Assembly (NCBI RefSeq): GCF_000224085.1
Contig: NC_015945.1
Location: 1,251,501-1,315,500, forward strand
Length of the DNA stretch: 64,000 bases
Reading direction: 5' to 3'
Origin: Allomuricauda ruestringensis DSM 13258
Lineage (GTDB): Bacteria > Bacteroidota > Bacteroidia > Flavobacteriales > Flavobacteriaceae
Shown here: one piece after another, positions 34,067 through 43,861 of the stretch
How positions within the stretch are numbered: the first letter of the stretch is position 1
How the letters are laid out: the number at the start of each line of letters is the position of its first letter
Notes under the pieces: generated by a model
What the model saw: the letters and a program-made list of their open reading frames with translations, nothing else
What the model was told of the DNA's origin: nothing
The model's database searches: none
Position numbers and translations under genes: made by a program

Positions 34067-34952
34067 GATTAAGTTGATGTTTGGACTATTGCTATGTTTC
34101 GGGATGGTCCAAGCGCAGGACGACATGACCGAAAAAGCGAACAAAGAAGCGGAGAAAGCATTGCAAGCCTCTGCTAATCTTACCTATGAGGCCAACGAAG
34201 AACTTACCGCCAACGATTTTGTTACAGCAGAGGCCGATTACAGAAGGGCCATTTCCAAAAGCAATAAAAATGCCGCCGCCCGATTTAATTTAGGAAACGC
34301 CTACTACAACAGGGAAAGTTTTGGAGAAGCTTTTGGAAGGTACAAACAGGCAGGAGAAGTTGCCGAGGATAAAGGAGAAAAGCACAAGGCATTCCATAAC
34401 ATGGGCAACGTGTTCATGAAACAGAAAGATTACAAGCAAGCCGTTGAGGCCTACAAACAAGCCTTAAGAAAAAATCCTAACGACGACGAGACCCGTTACA
34501 ATCTTGCCTTGGCCAAAAAGATGCTCGAGAAACAAGAGGACGAGCAAAAGAACGACCAAAACAAGGACAACGAAGACAAGAAAGATCAGGAAAACGAAGA
34601 CAAGGATAAAAACCAAGATCAGAACAACGAAGGAGGGGACAACGAGAAGAAAGACGAAGGCGAGCAAAAAGAAGACGAAAACAAGGACAAAGGCGATCAA
34701 GGTGAAAATGGAGAGGATAAGCCTAAGGAAAATCAAAAAGGCGATGGGGACAAGAAGAAAGAGCAAGAGAAAAAGCCCAATGAAGGTGACCAGCCTGAAG
34801 ATAAAAAACAACAACCCAGACCCAATCAACTATCCCAACAGCAGATTCAGAATTTGTTAGAGGCCATGCAGAACGAAGAGAAAAAAGTGCAGGAGAAAAT
34901 GGAGGCCCGAAAAGTTCGAGGCAAAAAAATTAAAAACGAGAAAGATTGGTAA
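34047..34952 (+). CDS. batC: BatC, TPR protein with polyampholyte tail
   Basis: A 301-residue exported protein. A signal peptide (ending VQAQD) is followed by TPR-like repeats at about 40-155 (DYRRAISKSNKNAAARFNLGNAYY and later ARYNLALAKK-type helices), then a tail of about 130 residues made almost only of Lys, Glu, Asp, Asn and Gln. Such a tail is disordered and length-variable. Several ATG codons (34047-34059) could start it. It is coupled to batB and batD by overlaps. Confidence 0.88.
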   Translation: MSMMMTKIKLMFGLLLCFGMVQAQDDMTEKANKEAEKALQASANLTYEANEELTANDFVTAEADYRRAISKSNKNAAARFNLGNAYYNRESFGEAFGRYKQAGEVAEDKGEKHKAFHNMGNVFMKQKDYKQAVEAYKQALRKNPNDDETRYNLALAKKMLEKQEDEQKNDQNKDNEDKKDQENEDKDKNQDQNNEGGDNEKKDEGEQKEDENKDKGDQGENGEDKPKENQKGDGDKKKEQEKKPNEGDQPEDKKQQPRPNQLSQQQIQNLLEAMQNEEKKVQEKMEARKVRGKKIKNEKDW

Positions 34953-36745
34953 TGAAAGTGTTGAAGGGCAACATATTGTTTATTCTGGGAATGTTACTCT
35001 TTACGGGCTTACATTCACATGCCCAAGACGATGCAGAAGCAGAAGAGATTACGTTTACCATGAACTTGAGCAAAGAGGAATTGGGGCTAAACGAACGTCT
35101 TCGGGTAGATTTTACCATGAACAAGGACGGCGACAACTTTAAGCCGCCCCAATTCAATGGGTTCAATGTTGTAATGGGACCTTCGCAATCCATTAGCTCT
35201 TCTTGGGTAAATGGCAAGCGTAGTTTTTCCAAAACCTACACCTATATTTTGGTGCCCACGGCCAGGGGAAGCTTCACCATAAATCAGGCCACCATCGAGA
35301 TTGATGGCCAAACATACAAGACAACACCTAAACAAGTAGAGGTAACCGCAGCCGTGGACAAACCCAACTCGCAAAAAACAGTGGATGATGTTGCCGACGA
35401 AAGTCTTCATTTGGTTGCAGAAGTATCAAAAGGCAACCCTTATTTAAATGAAGCTGTTACCGTAGTCTATAAGCTGTATGTAAGTCCAAACATAAGTGTT
35501 ACAAATTACCGTCCATTGGACAATCCTACCTATAATAATTTTTGGAGCCAAGATATTCCGGTTACCAAGCACACCGCGCAAAACGGCACTTACCAAGGTA
35601 AACCCTATAGATATGTGGTTTTAAAACGAGTGGTACTGTACCCTCAAAGATCAGGACAGCTGGACATTGAGCCACTTTCTCTCGAGATTTTTGTTGATGT
35701 ACCCACCAACAGAAGAGACTTTTTTGGTGGCCGAATTTATACCTCAACAAGTAAGACTGTTTCTGCCGGTAGCAGAACCATTAACGTAAAACCATTGCCT
35801 GAAGCTGGAAAACCAGCTAATTTCAGTGGAGCAGTCGGAGATTTTGATTTTTCGGTGAGCACTAGCAAAACCCAACTGAATGCCTCGGAGTCGCTTCAGG
35901 CCAAAGTTGAAGTTACTGGAAAAGGGAACTTGAAATTGTTCCAACTTCCAGAGCCAGAACTGCCAAGTTCTTTGGAAGTATATGATCCCGAATATGAGGA
36001 ATCCATCAACACCTATAGTACTGGTATGGAGGGAAAAGTGGCCAATAATTATACCATTGTTCCTTCATTTAGGGGAAAATATCCCATTCCAAGTATTTCT
36101 TTCAGCTATTTTAATCCGAGTACAGGTAACTATAAAACCATTAATTCAGAAGAAATCAATATTGAGGTAATCGAAGGACCTACAAGTGGCTCGGCCAATA
36201 TAACAAGCCCCTCTGCCAACAAGCAATTGGTTGTACCGACCGGGGAGCAGTTTCATTTCATCAACATAAACCCGAACCTGAGCCCTATTGGTATTGATCG
36301 CTTTTTTGGCTCAAGACTCTTTTTTATTCTTTTGCTGGCCCCATTATTGTTGATTCCAATAGCCATTTTCACATTTAAAAAGAGAGAGGCCATTGCCAGC
36401 GATGTGGTCGGGAACAAAATAAAGAAAGCCAACAAACTGGCCAGAAAATATCTTTCAACAGCTAAAAAGGAACTCGGGAACAAAGAAGCATTCTATGTGG
36501 CACTTGAAAAAGGCTTGCACAATTATTTAAAGGCCAAATTGCATATAGAGACATCCGAATTCAGCAAGGATAAAATTACAAGTATTCTTTCGGAAAAAAA
36601 TGTTGGCCAAAAGGATGTTGATGGCTTTATAGCATTACTGACCAGTTGTGAAATGGCACGTTATAGCCCGTTTTCCAATGTGCAGATGCAACAAGATTAT
36701 GAAAAAGCAAGTGAAGTAATTTCTAATTTGGACAAACAGTTATGA
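34952..36745 (+). CDS. batD: BatD, membrane protein with periplasmic beta domains
   Basis: A 597-residue protein starting at ATG 34952, which overlaps the batC stop as TAATG; a TTG two codons upstream is less likely. A signal peptide ends near HAQD. A large periplasmic beta-sandwich region (about 30-430) contains the BatD fold, with LNEAVTVVYKLYVS and SASESL-like segments. One membrane helix follows at about 447-467 (FFILLLAPLLLIPIAIFTF), then a cytoplasmic helical tail. It is probably the periplasmic arm of the Bat complex. Confidence 0.9.
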   Translation: MKVLKGNILFILGMLLFTGLHSHAQDDAEAEEITFTMNLSKEELGLNERLRVDFTMNKDGDNFKPPQFNGFNVVMGPSQSISSSWVNGKRSFSKTYTYILVPTARGSFTINQATIEIDGQTYKTTPKQVEVTAAVDKPNSQKTVDDVADESLHLVAEVSKGNPYLNEAVTVVYKLYVSPNISVTNYRPLDNPTYNNFWSQDIPVTKHTAQNGTYQGKPYRYVVLKRVVLYPQRSGQLDIEPLSLEIFVDVPTNRRDFFGGRIYTSTSKTVSAGSRTINVKPLPEAGKPANFSGAVGDFDFSVSTSKTQLNASESLQAKVEVTGKGNLKLFQLPEPELPSSLEVYDPEYEESINTYSTGMEGKVANNYTIVPSFRGKYPIPSISFSYFNPSTGNYKTINSEEINIEVIEGPTSGSANITSPSANKQLVVPTGEQFHFININPNLSPIGIDRFFGSRLFFILLLAPLLLIPIAIFTFKKREAIASDVVGNKIKKANKLARKYLSTAKKELGNKEAFYVALEKGLHNYLKAKLHIETSEFSKDKITSILSEKNVGQKDVDGFIALLTSCEMARYSPFSNVQMQQDYEKASEVISNLDKQL

Positions 36746-37506
36746 GCATGAAAAAGATAGTCCTTTTATTTTGTATGCTTTCGCTCTCTTTTGGATTTTC
36801 CCAAAACGAGGCTCTGTTTAATGAAGCCACCGAACTTTACAATAATGGGGAATACTCCGTAGCTATTGAAAATTACAAAGAAATTGTAGAAAATGGCGAG
36901 CATTCAGCCGCACTGTATTTTAATTTGGGGAATTGCTACTACAAACTCAATTCCATTGGCCCCAGTATCTATTACTACGAAAAAGCATTGCTTCTTGACC
37001 CACATAATAGGGAAATCCAAAATAATTTAGCGTTTGCCCAAAATATGAGGCTGGATGCCATTGAGGAGGTTCCTACAACGGGGGTATCCAAAATCTACAA
37101 ATCAGTTGTGGGCTTGCTCTCCTATAATCAATGGGCTTATTTGGCCGTTGGATTGGTCTTTTTGTTTGTTTTGGCCTATATGGCCTATTATTTTCTTAGA
37201 CCAGCCAACCAAAAGAGGGCTGCATTTATTTCAAGTATGCTCTCTCTTGCTTTGTGCGCTGTCTCTGTTTTAATGGCCTACCTTGGCTATCAACAATACA
37301 AAAACGATGACCCGGCCATAGTTTTTGAGAAAGAAGTCAATGTTAGTTCAGAACCTAATACCAACAGTAGCACTATCTTTACCATTCACGAAGGAACCAA
37401 AGTGAATATTTTGGACGAACTGGACGATTGGAAAAGAATACGTATTGCCGATGGGCAGACAGGATGGTTGTTGAGTGACAATATTAAGTCGTTGAAAGAC
37501 TTTTAG
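36742..37506 (+). CDS. batE: BatE, TPR and SH3-domain membrane protein
   Basis: A 254-residue protein: signal peptide (ending GFSQ), TPR region at about 20-100, two membrane helices (about 128-150 and 160-180) and a C-terminal bacterial SH3 domain (about 190-254; VNVSSEPNTNSSTIFTIHEG). It overlaps batD by 4 bp (ATGA). SH3 domains of this sort bind peptides or cell wall. It ends the operon; no hairpin terminator is visible. Confidence 0.9.
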   Translation: MSMKKIVLLFCMLSLSFGFSQNEALFNEATELYNNGEYSVAIENYKEIVENGEHSAALYFNLGNCYYKLNSIGPSIYYYEKALLLDPHNREIQNNLAFAQNMRLDAIEEVPTTGVSKIYKSVVGLLSYNQWAYLAVGLVFLFVLAYMAYYFLRPANQKRAAFISSMLSLALCAVSVLMAYLGYQQYKNDDPAIVFEKEVNVSSEPNTNSSTIFTIHEGTKVNILDELDDWKRIRIADGQTGWLLSDNIKSLKDF

Positions 37507-37563
37507 GCATTATTTAACAAATATATCTGCATCGTGCCTTAATTTTGCGACAACTATACTATA

Positions 37564-37872
37564 ATGCGAATACTGGCCATACCTTTTATTTCTATCTTAA
37601 TGGTGTCAATTTTGTTGACATCATCCTTTATTCCTCTTTTGGGAAAGGAATACTGTACCGCCATTATTCTTGGTTCTTCCGAAGAGGAGAACAATACGCA
37701 TGATACTTCGAGTAGCAAAACATTTGACATAAAATATTTTATGTCAAAAAGTTTTATTTCAGCGGATCCATCCATAAATCAGGAAAAAAATAATGATGCA
37801 TTAGGATATGCATTCGCTGTATTGGAGTTTACCCTTGAAACACTAGACCCCCCTCCCCGAAAATTGGTTTAA
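37564..37872 (+). CDS. Small exported protein of unknown function
   Basis: A 102-residue protein with a hydrophobic N-terminus (about residues 3-25, signal or anchor), one Cys in GKEYCTAII, a Ser/Asn/Glu-rich middle and a helical end ALGYAFAVLEFTLETL finishing in DPPPRKLV. I know no family for it. The Cys plus terminal Pro run recall small metal-transport-associated proteins of Bacteroidota, but the other motifs of those are missing. It sits between batE and the first SulP gene, 57 bp after batE, and could belong to either transcript. Confidence 0.55.
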   Translation: MRILAIPFISILMVSILLTSSFIPLLGKEYCTAIILGSSEEENNTHDTSSSKTFDIKYFMSKSFISADPSINQEKNNDALGYAFAVLEFTLETLDPPPRKLV

Positions 37873-37958
37873 CATTCGTATTCTCGTTTAAATCAAATTT
37901 TAATTGTCCTTTACTACCAAATTTTATCTGATGTAGAGGACCAATCTTGTTTATTATT

Positions 37959-39542
37959 ATGTTCAAGTATATAAAAAATGACTTGCCTGCCAGTATTGTG
38001 GTCTTTTTTGTGGCACTACCGCTTTGTTTAGGTATTGCCTTGGCCAGTGGTGCCCCTTTATTTTCGGGACTTATTGCAGGTATTATTGGGGGAATCGTTG
38101 TAGGTGCACTAAGTGGTTCCCAAATTGGGGTAAGTGGCCCTGCTGCAGGACTTGCAGCCATTGTACTAACCGCTATCGGCACCTTGGGAGGGTATCAAAA
38201 CTTTCTGGTTGCCGTAGTTTTAGGTGGTATAATCCAGCTTATTTTCGGATTTCTAAAGGCCGGTATTATTGCCTATTATTTTCCATCATCGGTAATTAAA
38301 GGTATGCTCACTGGTATTGGAATCATCATTATTCTAAAGCAAATTCCCCATTTTTTTGGTTATGATGCCGACCCGGAAGGTGATTGGGCCTTCTTTCAAG
38401 TAGATGGTGAAAACACCTTTAGTGAAATTATAAACTCCATCAATTTTATAAGCCCCGGGGCAACCCTTATCGCTGTTGTTGCCTTGGCCATACTTATTTT
38501 GTGGGGTCAGGTTTTAACGAAGAAATCCAAGATCTTTGAGCTTATACAAGGACCTTTGGTCGCTGTGGTTATTGGAATTGTGTATTATTCATTGACCCAG
38601 GGCAATGGCACTTGGGGAATCTCGCAAGAGCATTTGGTAAGCGTTCCGGTACCGGATAGCTTTGATTCGTTCTTGGGCTTTTTTAGTTTTCCCAATTTCT
38701 CCGCCATATCTAACCCGGAAGTTTGGATAACAGGTTTCACCATTGCATTGGTAGCCAGTTTGGAAACATTGCTCTGTGTAGAGGCAACGGATAAATTAGA
38801 TCCTGAAAAAAGAACAACGCCCACCAACCGTGAACTTAGGGCCCAAGGAGTTGGAAATATGCTTTCTGGTTTGGTCGGAGGGCTTCCGGTTACACAGGTA
38901 ATCGTTCGTAGTTCGGCCAATATTCAATCCGGAGGTAAAACAAAGGCTTCTGCTATCATCCACGGATTCTTTCTACTCGGTTCGGTAATATTGATACCGA
39001 CCTTGCTCAATAAGATTCCGTTGTCCGTTTTGGCCGCCATATTGTTTATTGTGGGTTTTAAACTCGCAAAGCCATCGCTTTTCAAAACCATGTACCAAGC
39101 AGGTTGGAAACAATTTGTTCCCTTTGCGGTAACCGTAGTAGGTATTGTTTTTACAGACCTTTTGGTCGGAATCAGTTTAGGCCTTGGAGTTGGTATTGTC
39201 GTTGTTCTTATCAAAAGCTACCAAAACTCCCACTTCCTTCATATTGAAGATAAGAGCAATGGAGCGCATAAAATTAAAATGACCCTTGCGGAAGAGGTTA
39301 CCTTTTTTAACAAAGGTGCCATTTTAAAAGAGTTGGACAGTCTTCCTGAAAACTCTTATCTTGAATTGGATGTTAGAAAAACACGTTTTCTTGATAATGA
39401 TATCGTGGAAATCCTAGAAGACTTTTCAAACAAAGCGAAGAACAGGAACATCGACATAAAAATTATTTCGGAAAAAGGCGAAATTGAAAATCCAGATAGT
39501 TACATCGAATTTTTTAATCTAAGACCGAAAAAATCGGCATAA
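37959..39542 (+). CDS. SulP-family anion transporter (copy 1)
   Basis: A 527-residue inner-membrane transporter of the SulP family, starting at ATG 37959. Twelve or more helices lie between about residues 10 and 415; the family segment SGSQIGVSGPAAGLAAIV is near residues 45-65. A degenerate STAS domain forms the tail (about 425-520). The protein next to a carbonic anhydrase points to bicarbonate uptake of BicA type rather than sulphate. It is 12 bp from the carbonic anhydrase gene, so the two are cotranscribed. Confidence 0.85.
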   Translation: MFKYIKNDLPASIVVFFVALPLCLGIALASGAPLFSGLIAGIIGGIVVGALSGSQIGVSGPAAGLAAIVLTAIGTLGGYQNFLVAVVLGGIIQLIFGFLKAGIIAYYFPSSVIKGMLTGIGIIIILKQIPHFFGYDADPEGDWAFFQVDGENTFSEIINSINFISPGATLIAVVALAILILWGQVLTKKSKIFELIQGPLVAVVIGIVYYSLTQGNGTWGISQEHLVSVPVPDSFDSFLGFFSFPNFSAISNPEVWITGFTIALVASLETLLCVEATDKLDPEKRTTPTNRELRAQGVGNMLSGLVGGLPVTQVIVRSSANIQSGGKTKASAIIHGFFLLGSVILIPTLLNKIPLSVLAAILFIVGFKLAKPSLFKTMYQAGWKQFVPFAVTVVGIVFTDLLVGISLGLGVGIVVVLIKSYQNSHFLHIEDKSNGAHKIKMTLAEEVTFFNKGAILKELDSLPENSYLELDVRKTRFLDNDIVEILEDFSNKAKNRNIDIKIISEKGEIENPDSYIEFFNLRPKKSA

Positions 39543-39553
39543 AATATTTTAGC

Positions 39554-40180
39554 ATGAAAGCACACACAAAAGAAACGCAGTCATCCATGACGCCAGAAAA
39601 AGCCATTCAATTTTTGAAGGAGGGCAATCAACGTTTTCAACAAAACTTAAAAGCGAACAGAAACCTGTTGGAACAGGTAAATGATACAAAGGACGGTCAA
39701 TTTCCGTTTGCGACCATTTTAAGCTGCATTGATTCAAGAGTATCCGCTGAGCTTGTTTTTGACCAAGGGTTGGGGGACATTTTTAGTATAAGAATTGCAG
39801 GGAATTTTGTTAACGAAGATATCTTGGGCAGCATGGAGTTTGCTTGCAAATTGGCAGGAACAAAAACCATTGTAGTTTTGGGGCATACTGCCTGTGGAGC
39901 GGTAAAAGGAGCATGCGACCATGCTCGTTTGGGCAATCTTACGGCATTGATCAACAAAATTGAACCTGCCGTGGCCGCTGTCCACGAACCTAAGGACGAA
40001 TCTTTAAGAAACTCTAAAAATTTAGAGTTTGTCGATGCGGTTTCGGTCAAAAACGTTGAAATGACCTTGGAAAACATCAGAAATCAAAGTAACGTTCTAA
40101 AAGAAATGGAAGACAATGGAGAAATTGCCATAGTCGGTGCCATGTACGATATCTCTGATGGTAAAGTTACCTTTCTGTAG
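39554..40180 (+). CDS. Beta-carbonic anhydrase
   Basis: A 208-residue beta-class carbonic anhydrase, which interconverts CO2 and bicarbonate. Zinc ligands Cys58, His111 and Cys114 and the Asp60-Arg62 dyad are all present (LSCIDSRV and LGHTACGAV). Cytoplasmic. It lies between two SulP transporters, a typical bicarbonate-handling neighbourhood. A terminator follows, so the second SulP gene probably has its own promoter. Confidence 0.95.
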   Translation: MKAHTKETQSSMTPEKAIQFLKEGNQRFQQNLKANRNLLEQVNDTKDGQFPFATILSCIDSRVSAELVFDQGLGDIFSIRIAGNFVNEDILGSMEFACKLAGTKTIVVLGHTACGAVKGACDHARLGNLTALINKIEPAVAAVHEPKDESLRNSKNLEFVDAVSVKNVEMTLENIRNQSNVLKEMEDNGEIAIVGAMYDISDGKVTFL

Positions 40181-40203
40181 CACCACAGAATAACTTTATG
40201 TAA

Positions 40204-40237
40204 AAAATGCCGGTATATCTTATTACCGGTATTTTTT
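40204..40237 (+). terminator. Rho-independent terminator
   Basis: A 12-bp stem with one G-U pair (40204-40215 with 40224-40235), an 8-nt loop and trailing T residues, after the carbonic anhydrase gene. Confidence 0.85.
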
Positions 40238-40282
40238 ATTCATAATATTGTTATATTAAAGCTACGCAAACAACACTATACT

Positions 40283-42136
40283 ATGTTTAAACACCTAAAA
40301 GGAGATTTGTTCGGAGGAATTACTGCAGGCATTGTGGCCCTTCCCTTGGCCCTTGCCTTTGGTGTAAGTTCTGGATTAGGGCCTAGCGCAGGTTTGTACG
40401 GTGCGATTTTCATCAGTTTTTTTGCTGCTCTTTTTGGAGGAACCAATACACAAATTTCGGGACCCACCGCTCCGATGACAGCCGTGAGCATGGTGGTCAT
40501 CGCGGGTATCATTGCCGTTAACGATGGAGATATCAACAAGGCGCTTCCCGCTATTTTAACCGTTTTCCTATTGGCAGGAATTATGCAGGTTGGTTTGGGC
40601 CTATTGGGCATGGGAAAATATATAAAGTACATTCCATATCCTGTGGTTTCTGGTTTTATGACCGCTATTGGAATCATCATTTTAGTTACCCAAATATTGC
40701 CGGCCGTAGGGTATTACCCCAAGGAGGACGAAGGCTATGTCAATCAATTTATGCCCGAAGCCGAAGAGGCGATTTTAGATAATATACTGCAAGAAGAGGC
40801 CGGTGAGGGAATTTTAGTTTTGGAAGACTTTACGGAAACCATTAAGCGTGCCGAAAAAATCACACATGCCGATATGCTCAAAGAGGCTGGTACCTTGGCC
40901 TCAAAAGACGCATCGGGAGTATTGGGAACATTTAAAGTACTGCCCAGGGCACTCAAGGACATTGACTGGCTGGAATTGGCCTTGGCTTTGGCAACCATTA
41001 TCATTATTTACGGTTTTAAACGAATAACTACGGCCATCCCCAGTACATTGGTTGCCCTGATCGTAGTTTCTGGTGCGGCTTTCGGATTTGGATTGGATTA
41101 CAGGCCCATTGAACAGATTCCAAGTGGACTGCCCATTCCCAACTTAGAAATTTTTACATCGTTCAACCTTAGTGTTGTCACGCCCTATATTTTCACCGCA
41201 CTCACGCTGGCACTGCTTGGCGCCATAGACTCATTGCTTACCTCCGTGGTTGCAGACAATATGACCCAGACCAAACATAAACCCAACAAGGAGTTGGTAG
41301 GCCAGGGTATTGGAAACAGTATTGCAGCTATTTTTGGAGGGCTTCCTGGCGCTGGTGCCACCATCAGGACCGTGGTAAACATAAACTCCGGGGGGAAAAC
41401 AAGGCTGTCCGGTATGATTGCTGGACTACTTTTGCTCATTATTTTACTTGCCTTGGGACCAGTAGCATCGCAAATACCCGCCGCAGTATTGGCAGGTATT
41501 TTGGTAACAGTAGGTATTGGTGTGATGGATTACAGAGGCTTAAAAGCCATTCCCCATCTGCCCAAAGACATGAAAATAGGGCCTCTAAAACTCAGTTCCG
41601 AAGTAATTATCATGTTGGTGGTAATGGTATTGTCATCCATTTGGAACTTGGTATATGCCGTTGGAATCGGCCTTGTAATTGCCTCTTTGATGTTTATGAA
41701 GAAAATTGGAGATTTAACTGCGCAACGCTCTAATGTAAAGGCCCTACGGGAAGAAGCGTGGTCCGACGAAAAAAATATACCTCAAAAAATTAAGGATAAG
41801 GTTTTCATAAAACACATAAAAGGGCCTTTGTTTTTTGGATCTACCAACGAATTTCAACAACTCGCTTCACAAATACCCGAAGATGCCTCTACAGTAATAA
41901 TACGGATGGGCAGAATGCAGTATATGGACCAAACGGGCCTATATGCCATGGAAGATGTTTTGCAAGATTTAAAACGAAAAGATATTCTTGTGCTCTTGGT
42001 GAATATTCTGGACCAACCCAGATACATGCTGGAACGTATTGATATTGTTCCAGATCTTATCCCGGAAAAATATATCTTCAAAAGCTTTAAATCCTGTTTG
42101 GATTGGGTGGATACAAACTTAAACCACCAAGAATAA
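40283..42136 (+). CDS. SulP-family anion transporter (copy 2) with STAS domain
   Basis: A 617-residue SulP transporter. It has the N-terminal GDLFGGITAGIVALPLALAFG segment, the TQISGPTAPMTAVSM loop near 55-70 and a complete C-terminal STAS domain (about 490-605) with IIRMGRMQYMDQTGLYAMED. The long hydrophilic insertion at about 145-215 (EEAILDNILQEE and onward) is larger than in copy 1. Its likely substrate is bicarbonate or sulphate; the neighbour supports bicarbonate. Confidence 0.88.
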   Translation: MFKHLKGDLFGGITAGIVALPLALAFGVSSGLGPSAGLYGAIFISFFAALFGGTNTQISGPTAPMTAVSMVVIAGIIAVNDGDINKALPAILTVFLLAGIMQVGLGLLGMGKYIKYIPYPVVSGFMTAIGIIILVTQILPAVGYYPKEDEGYVNQFMPEAEEAILDNILQEEAGEGILVLEDFTETIKRAEKITHADMLKEAGTLASKDASGVLGTFKVLPRALKDIDWLELALALATIIIIYGFKRITTAIPSTLVALIVVSGAAFGFGLDYRPIEQIPSGLPIPNLEIFTSFNLSVVTPYIFTALTLALLGAIDSLLTSVVADNMTQTKHKPNKELVGQGIGNSIAAIFGGLPGAGATIRTVVNINSGGKTRLSGMIAGLLLLIILLALGPVASQIPAAVLAGILVTVGIGVMDYRGLKAIPHLPKDMKIGPLKLSSEVIIMLVVMVLSSIWNLVYAVGIGLVIASLMFMKKIGDLTAQRSNVKALREEAWSDEKNIPQKIKDKVFIKHIKGPLFFGSTNEFQQLASQIPEDASTVIIRMGRMQYMDQTGLYAMEDVLQDLKRKDILVLLVNILDQPRYMLERIDIVPDLIPEKYIFKSFKSCLDWVDTNLNHQE

Positions 42137-42148
42137 TATACGTTTTTG

Positions 42149-42841
42149 ATGTTTCTTCGAGAGTTCCCACAAGATTCAGGACCTATATATCTGGAAACCG
42201 TTGAGGGTAGGTTTCCCGTTGAACCCTTTAATACCTATAGCAACCTCATTTTTTTGGTGCTGGTTATCTATTGGGGGCTCAAAGTGTACAGAAATCCTAA
42301 AGAACACCAATTTTTAGCATGGATACTTCCCATAATTGGCGCCAGTTATATTGGTGGAACTATCTACCATGCCACCCGGAGCCACGAATTCTGGTTGCGT
42401 TTGGATTGGATGCCCATTATGCTTTTGTGCGGGGCATTGGTGATTTATTTTATTTTTAAACTGGTAAGTTTATGGTGGCAACGGCTCCTATTGATCATTG
42501 TATTGCTCGGGGCTTCTTTTTTATTTCGGATTCTGCCCATCCCACCAAGATTAAGGATTTCTTTAGGATATGTAATAACGGCAATAACCATACTTGTTCC
42601 CATAGCTTGGTATTTGGTCAGGACCAAGGGAAAGAACATCATTTTTGTGATTGTTTCCTTTGTAATTTTCGGAATCGCCATCTTCTTTAGGAGCATTGAT
42701 CTGCATCAAAATTTCTTTCCGATGGGAACCCATTGGCTGTGGCATCTTTTGGGTGGAATTGCAGTACATTTTCTTATTGCCTATATATTCAAGGACAATT
42801 TGCTAAATTTGTCCGCCAATAGCATAAGCAATCATGATTGA
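42149..42841 (+). CDS. CREST / ceramidase-like membrane protein
   Basis: A 230-residue protein with about seven hydrophobic helices. Motifs fit the CREST superfamily (alkaline ceramidases and PAQR receptors): Ser in NTYSNLIF (about 32), His in [12 protein letters not shown], Asp in LRLDWMP, and the C-terminal pair in [11 protein letters not shown] (His-x3-His). These would bind zinc in a membrane hydrolase. I start at ATG 42149; a TTG just before is in frame. It overlaps pheS by 8 bp. The substrate is unproved; sphingolipids are known in some Bacteroidota. Confidence 0.7.
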   Translation: MFLREFPQDSGPIYLETVEGRFPVEPFNTYSNLIFLVLVIYWGLKVYRNPKEHQFLAWILPIIGASYIGGTIYHATRSHEFWLRLDWMPIMLLCGALVIYFIFKLVSLWWQRLLLIIVLLGASFLFRILPIPPRLRISLGYVITAITILVPIAWYLVRTKGKNIIFVIVSFVIFGIAIFFRSIDLHQNFFPMGTHWLWHLLGGIAVHFLIAYIFKDNLLNLSANSISNHD

Positions 42842-43853
42842 TACCATAAAGGAACACATAGCCGAAGTAGAAAAATTTACTTCAACCTCAATAGAAGAAA
42901 TTGAAGCATTCCGAATCAAGTATTTAGGAAAAAAAGGGCTTTTGAACAGTTTCTTTGCCGAATTTAAGAATGTACCCAACGAACAAAAGAAAGATTTTGG
43001 CAAGGTTGTCAATCAATTGAAAGATGCCGCTACCGATAAAGTCAATGCCCTTAAGGAAACCTTGGAGAGCCAAACAGAAACTGTTGGTAAATATGGGGAT
43101 TTGACACGCCCTGGGGAGCCTGTTGAAATTGGTTCCCGCCATCCCATCAATATTGTAAAGAATCAGATCATCGATATTTTCTCCCGAATCGGGTTCAATG
43201 TTTCCGAAGGCCCCGAAATTGAGGATGACTGGCACAACTTTACGGCACTAAACCTTCCGGAATACCACCCTGCAAGAGACATGCAGGATACTTTTTTCAT
43301 ACAAACGGACCCGGATATCCTTTTACGCACCCATACCTCATCCGTACAGGTAAGGTATATGGAGAGCAATAAACCGCCCATCAGGACCATTTCTCCAGGA
43401 AGGGTTTATAGAAACGAGGCCATATCGGCACGTTCCCATTGCTTTTTCCATCAGGTAGAAGGGTTGTATGTGGATAAGAACGTATCCTTTGCCGATCTGA
43501 AACAGACCTTGCAATATTTTACCTCGGAAATGTTCGGCAAGTCCAAAATTAGGTTGCGCCCTTCTTATTTCCCATTTACGGAGCCCAGCGCAGAAGTTGA
43601 TGTTTACTGGGGCCTAGAGACCGAAACGGATTACCGCATGACCAAAGGTACCGGTTGGTTGGAAATAATGGGCTGTGGTATGGTAGACCCCAACGTACTT
43701 AAAAATTGCGGTATAGACCCCGATGTATATTCTGGATTTGCCTTTGGAATGGGAATAGACCGTATTGCGTTGTTGCTACATCAAATTTCCGACATTCGTC
43801 TCCTCAGCGAGAATGATGTTCGCTTCTTAGAACAATTCAAAAGCGCATTGTAG
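42834..43853 (+). CDS. pheS: Phenylalanine--tRNA ligase alpha subunit
   Basis: A 339-residue class II synthetase subunit that charges tRNA-Phe together with PheT. The N-terminal coiled coil (about 5-85) is followed by the catalytic core: motif 2 around [19 protein letters not shown] and motif 3 [16 protein letters not shown] near 305. Full length. PheT is not in this window. Confidence 0.97.
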   Translation: MIDTIKEHIAEVEKFTSTSIEEIEAFRIKYLGKKGLLNSFFAEFKNVPNEQKKDFGKVVNQLKDAATDKVNALKETLESQTETVGKYGDLTRPGEPVEIGSRHPINIVKNQIIDIFSRIGFNVSEGPEIEDDWHNFTALNLPEYHPARDMQDTFFIQTDPDILLRTHTSSVQVRYMESNKPPIRTISPGRVYRNEAISARSHCFFHQVEGLYVDKNVSFADLKQTLQYFTSEMFGKSKIRLRPSYFPFTEPSAEVDVYWGLETETDYRMTKGTGWLEIMGCGMVDPNVLKNCGIDPDVYSGFAFGMGIDRIALLLHQISDIRLLSENDVRFLEQFKSAL

Positions 43854-43861
43854 GTTATTTT

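Noticed and set aside
34464..34829. A 121-residue very hydrophobic frame on the minus strand
   Set aside because: It is the antisense image of the Lys/Glu/Asp-rich BatC tail, which reads as Phe/Leu/Val on the other strand; no start signal or homology.
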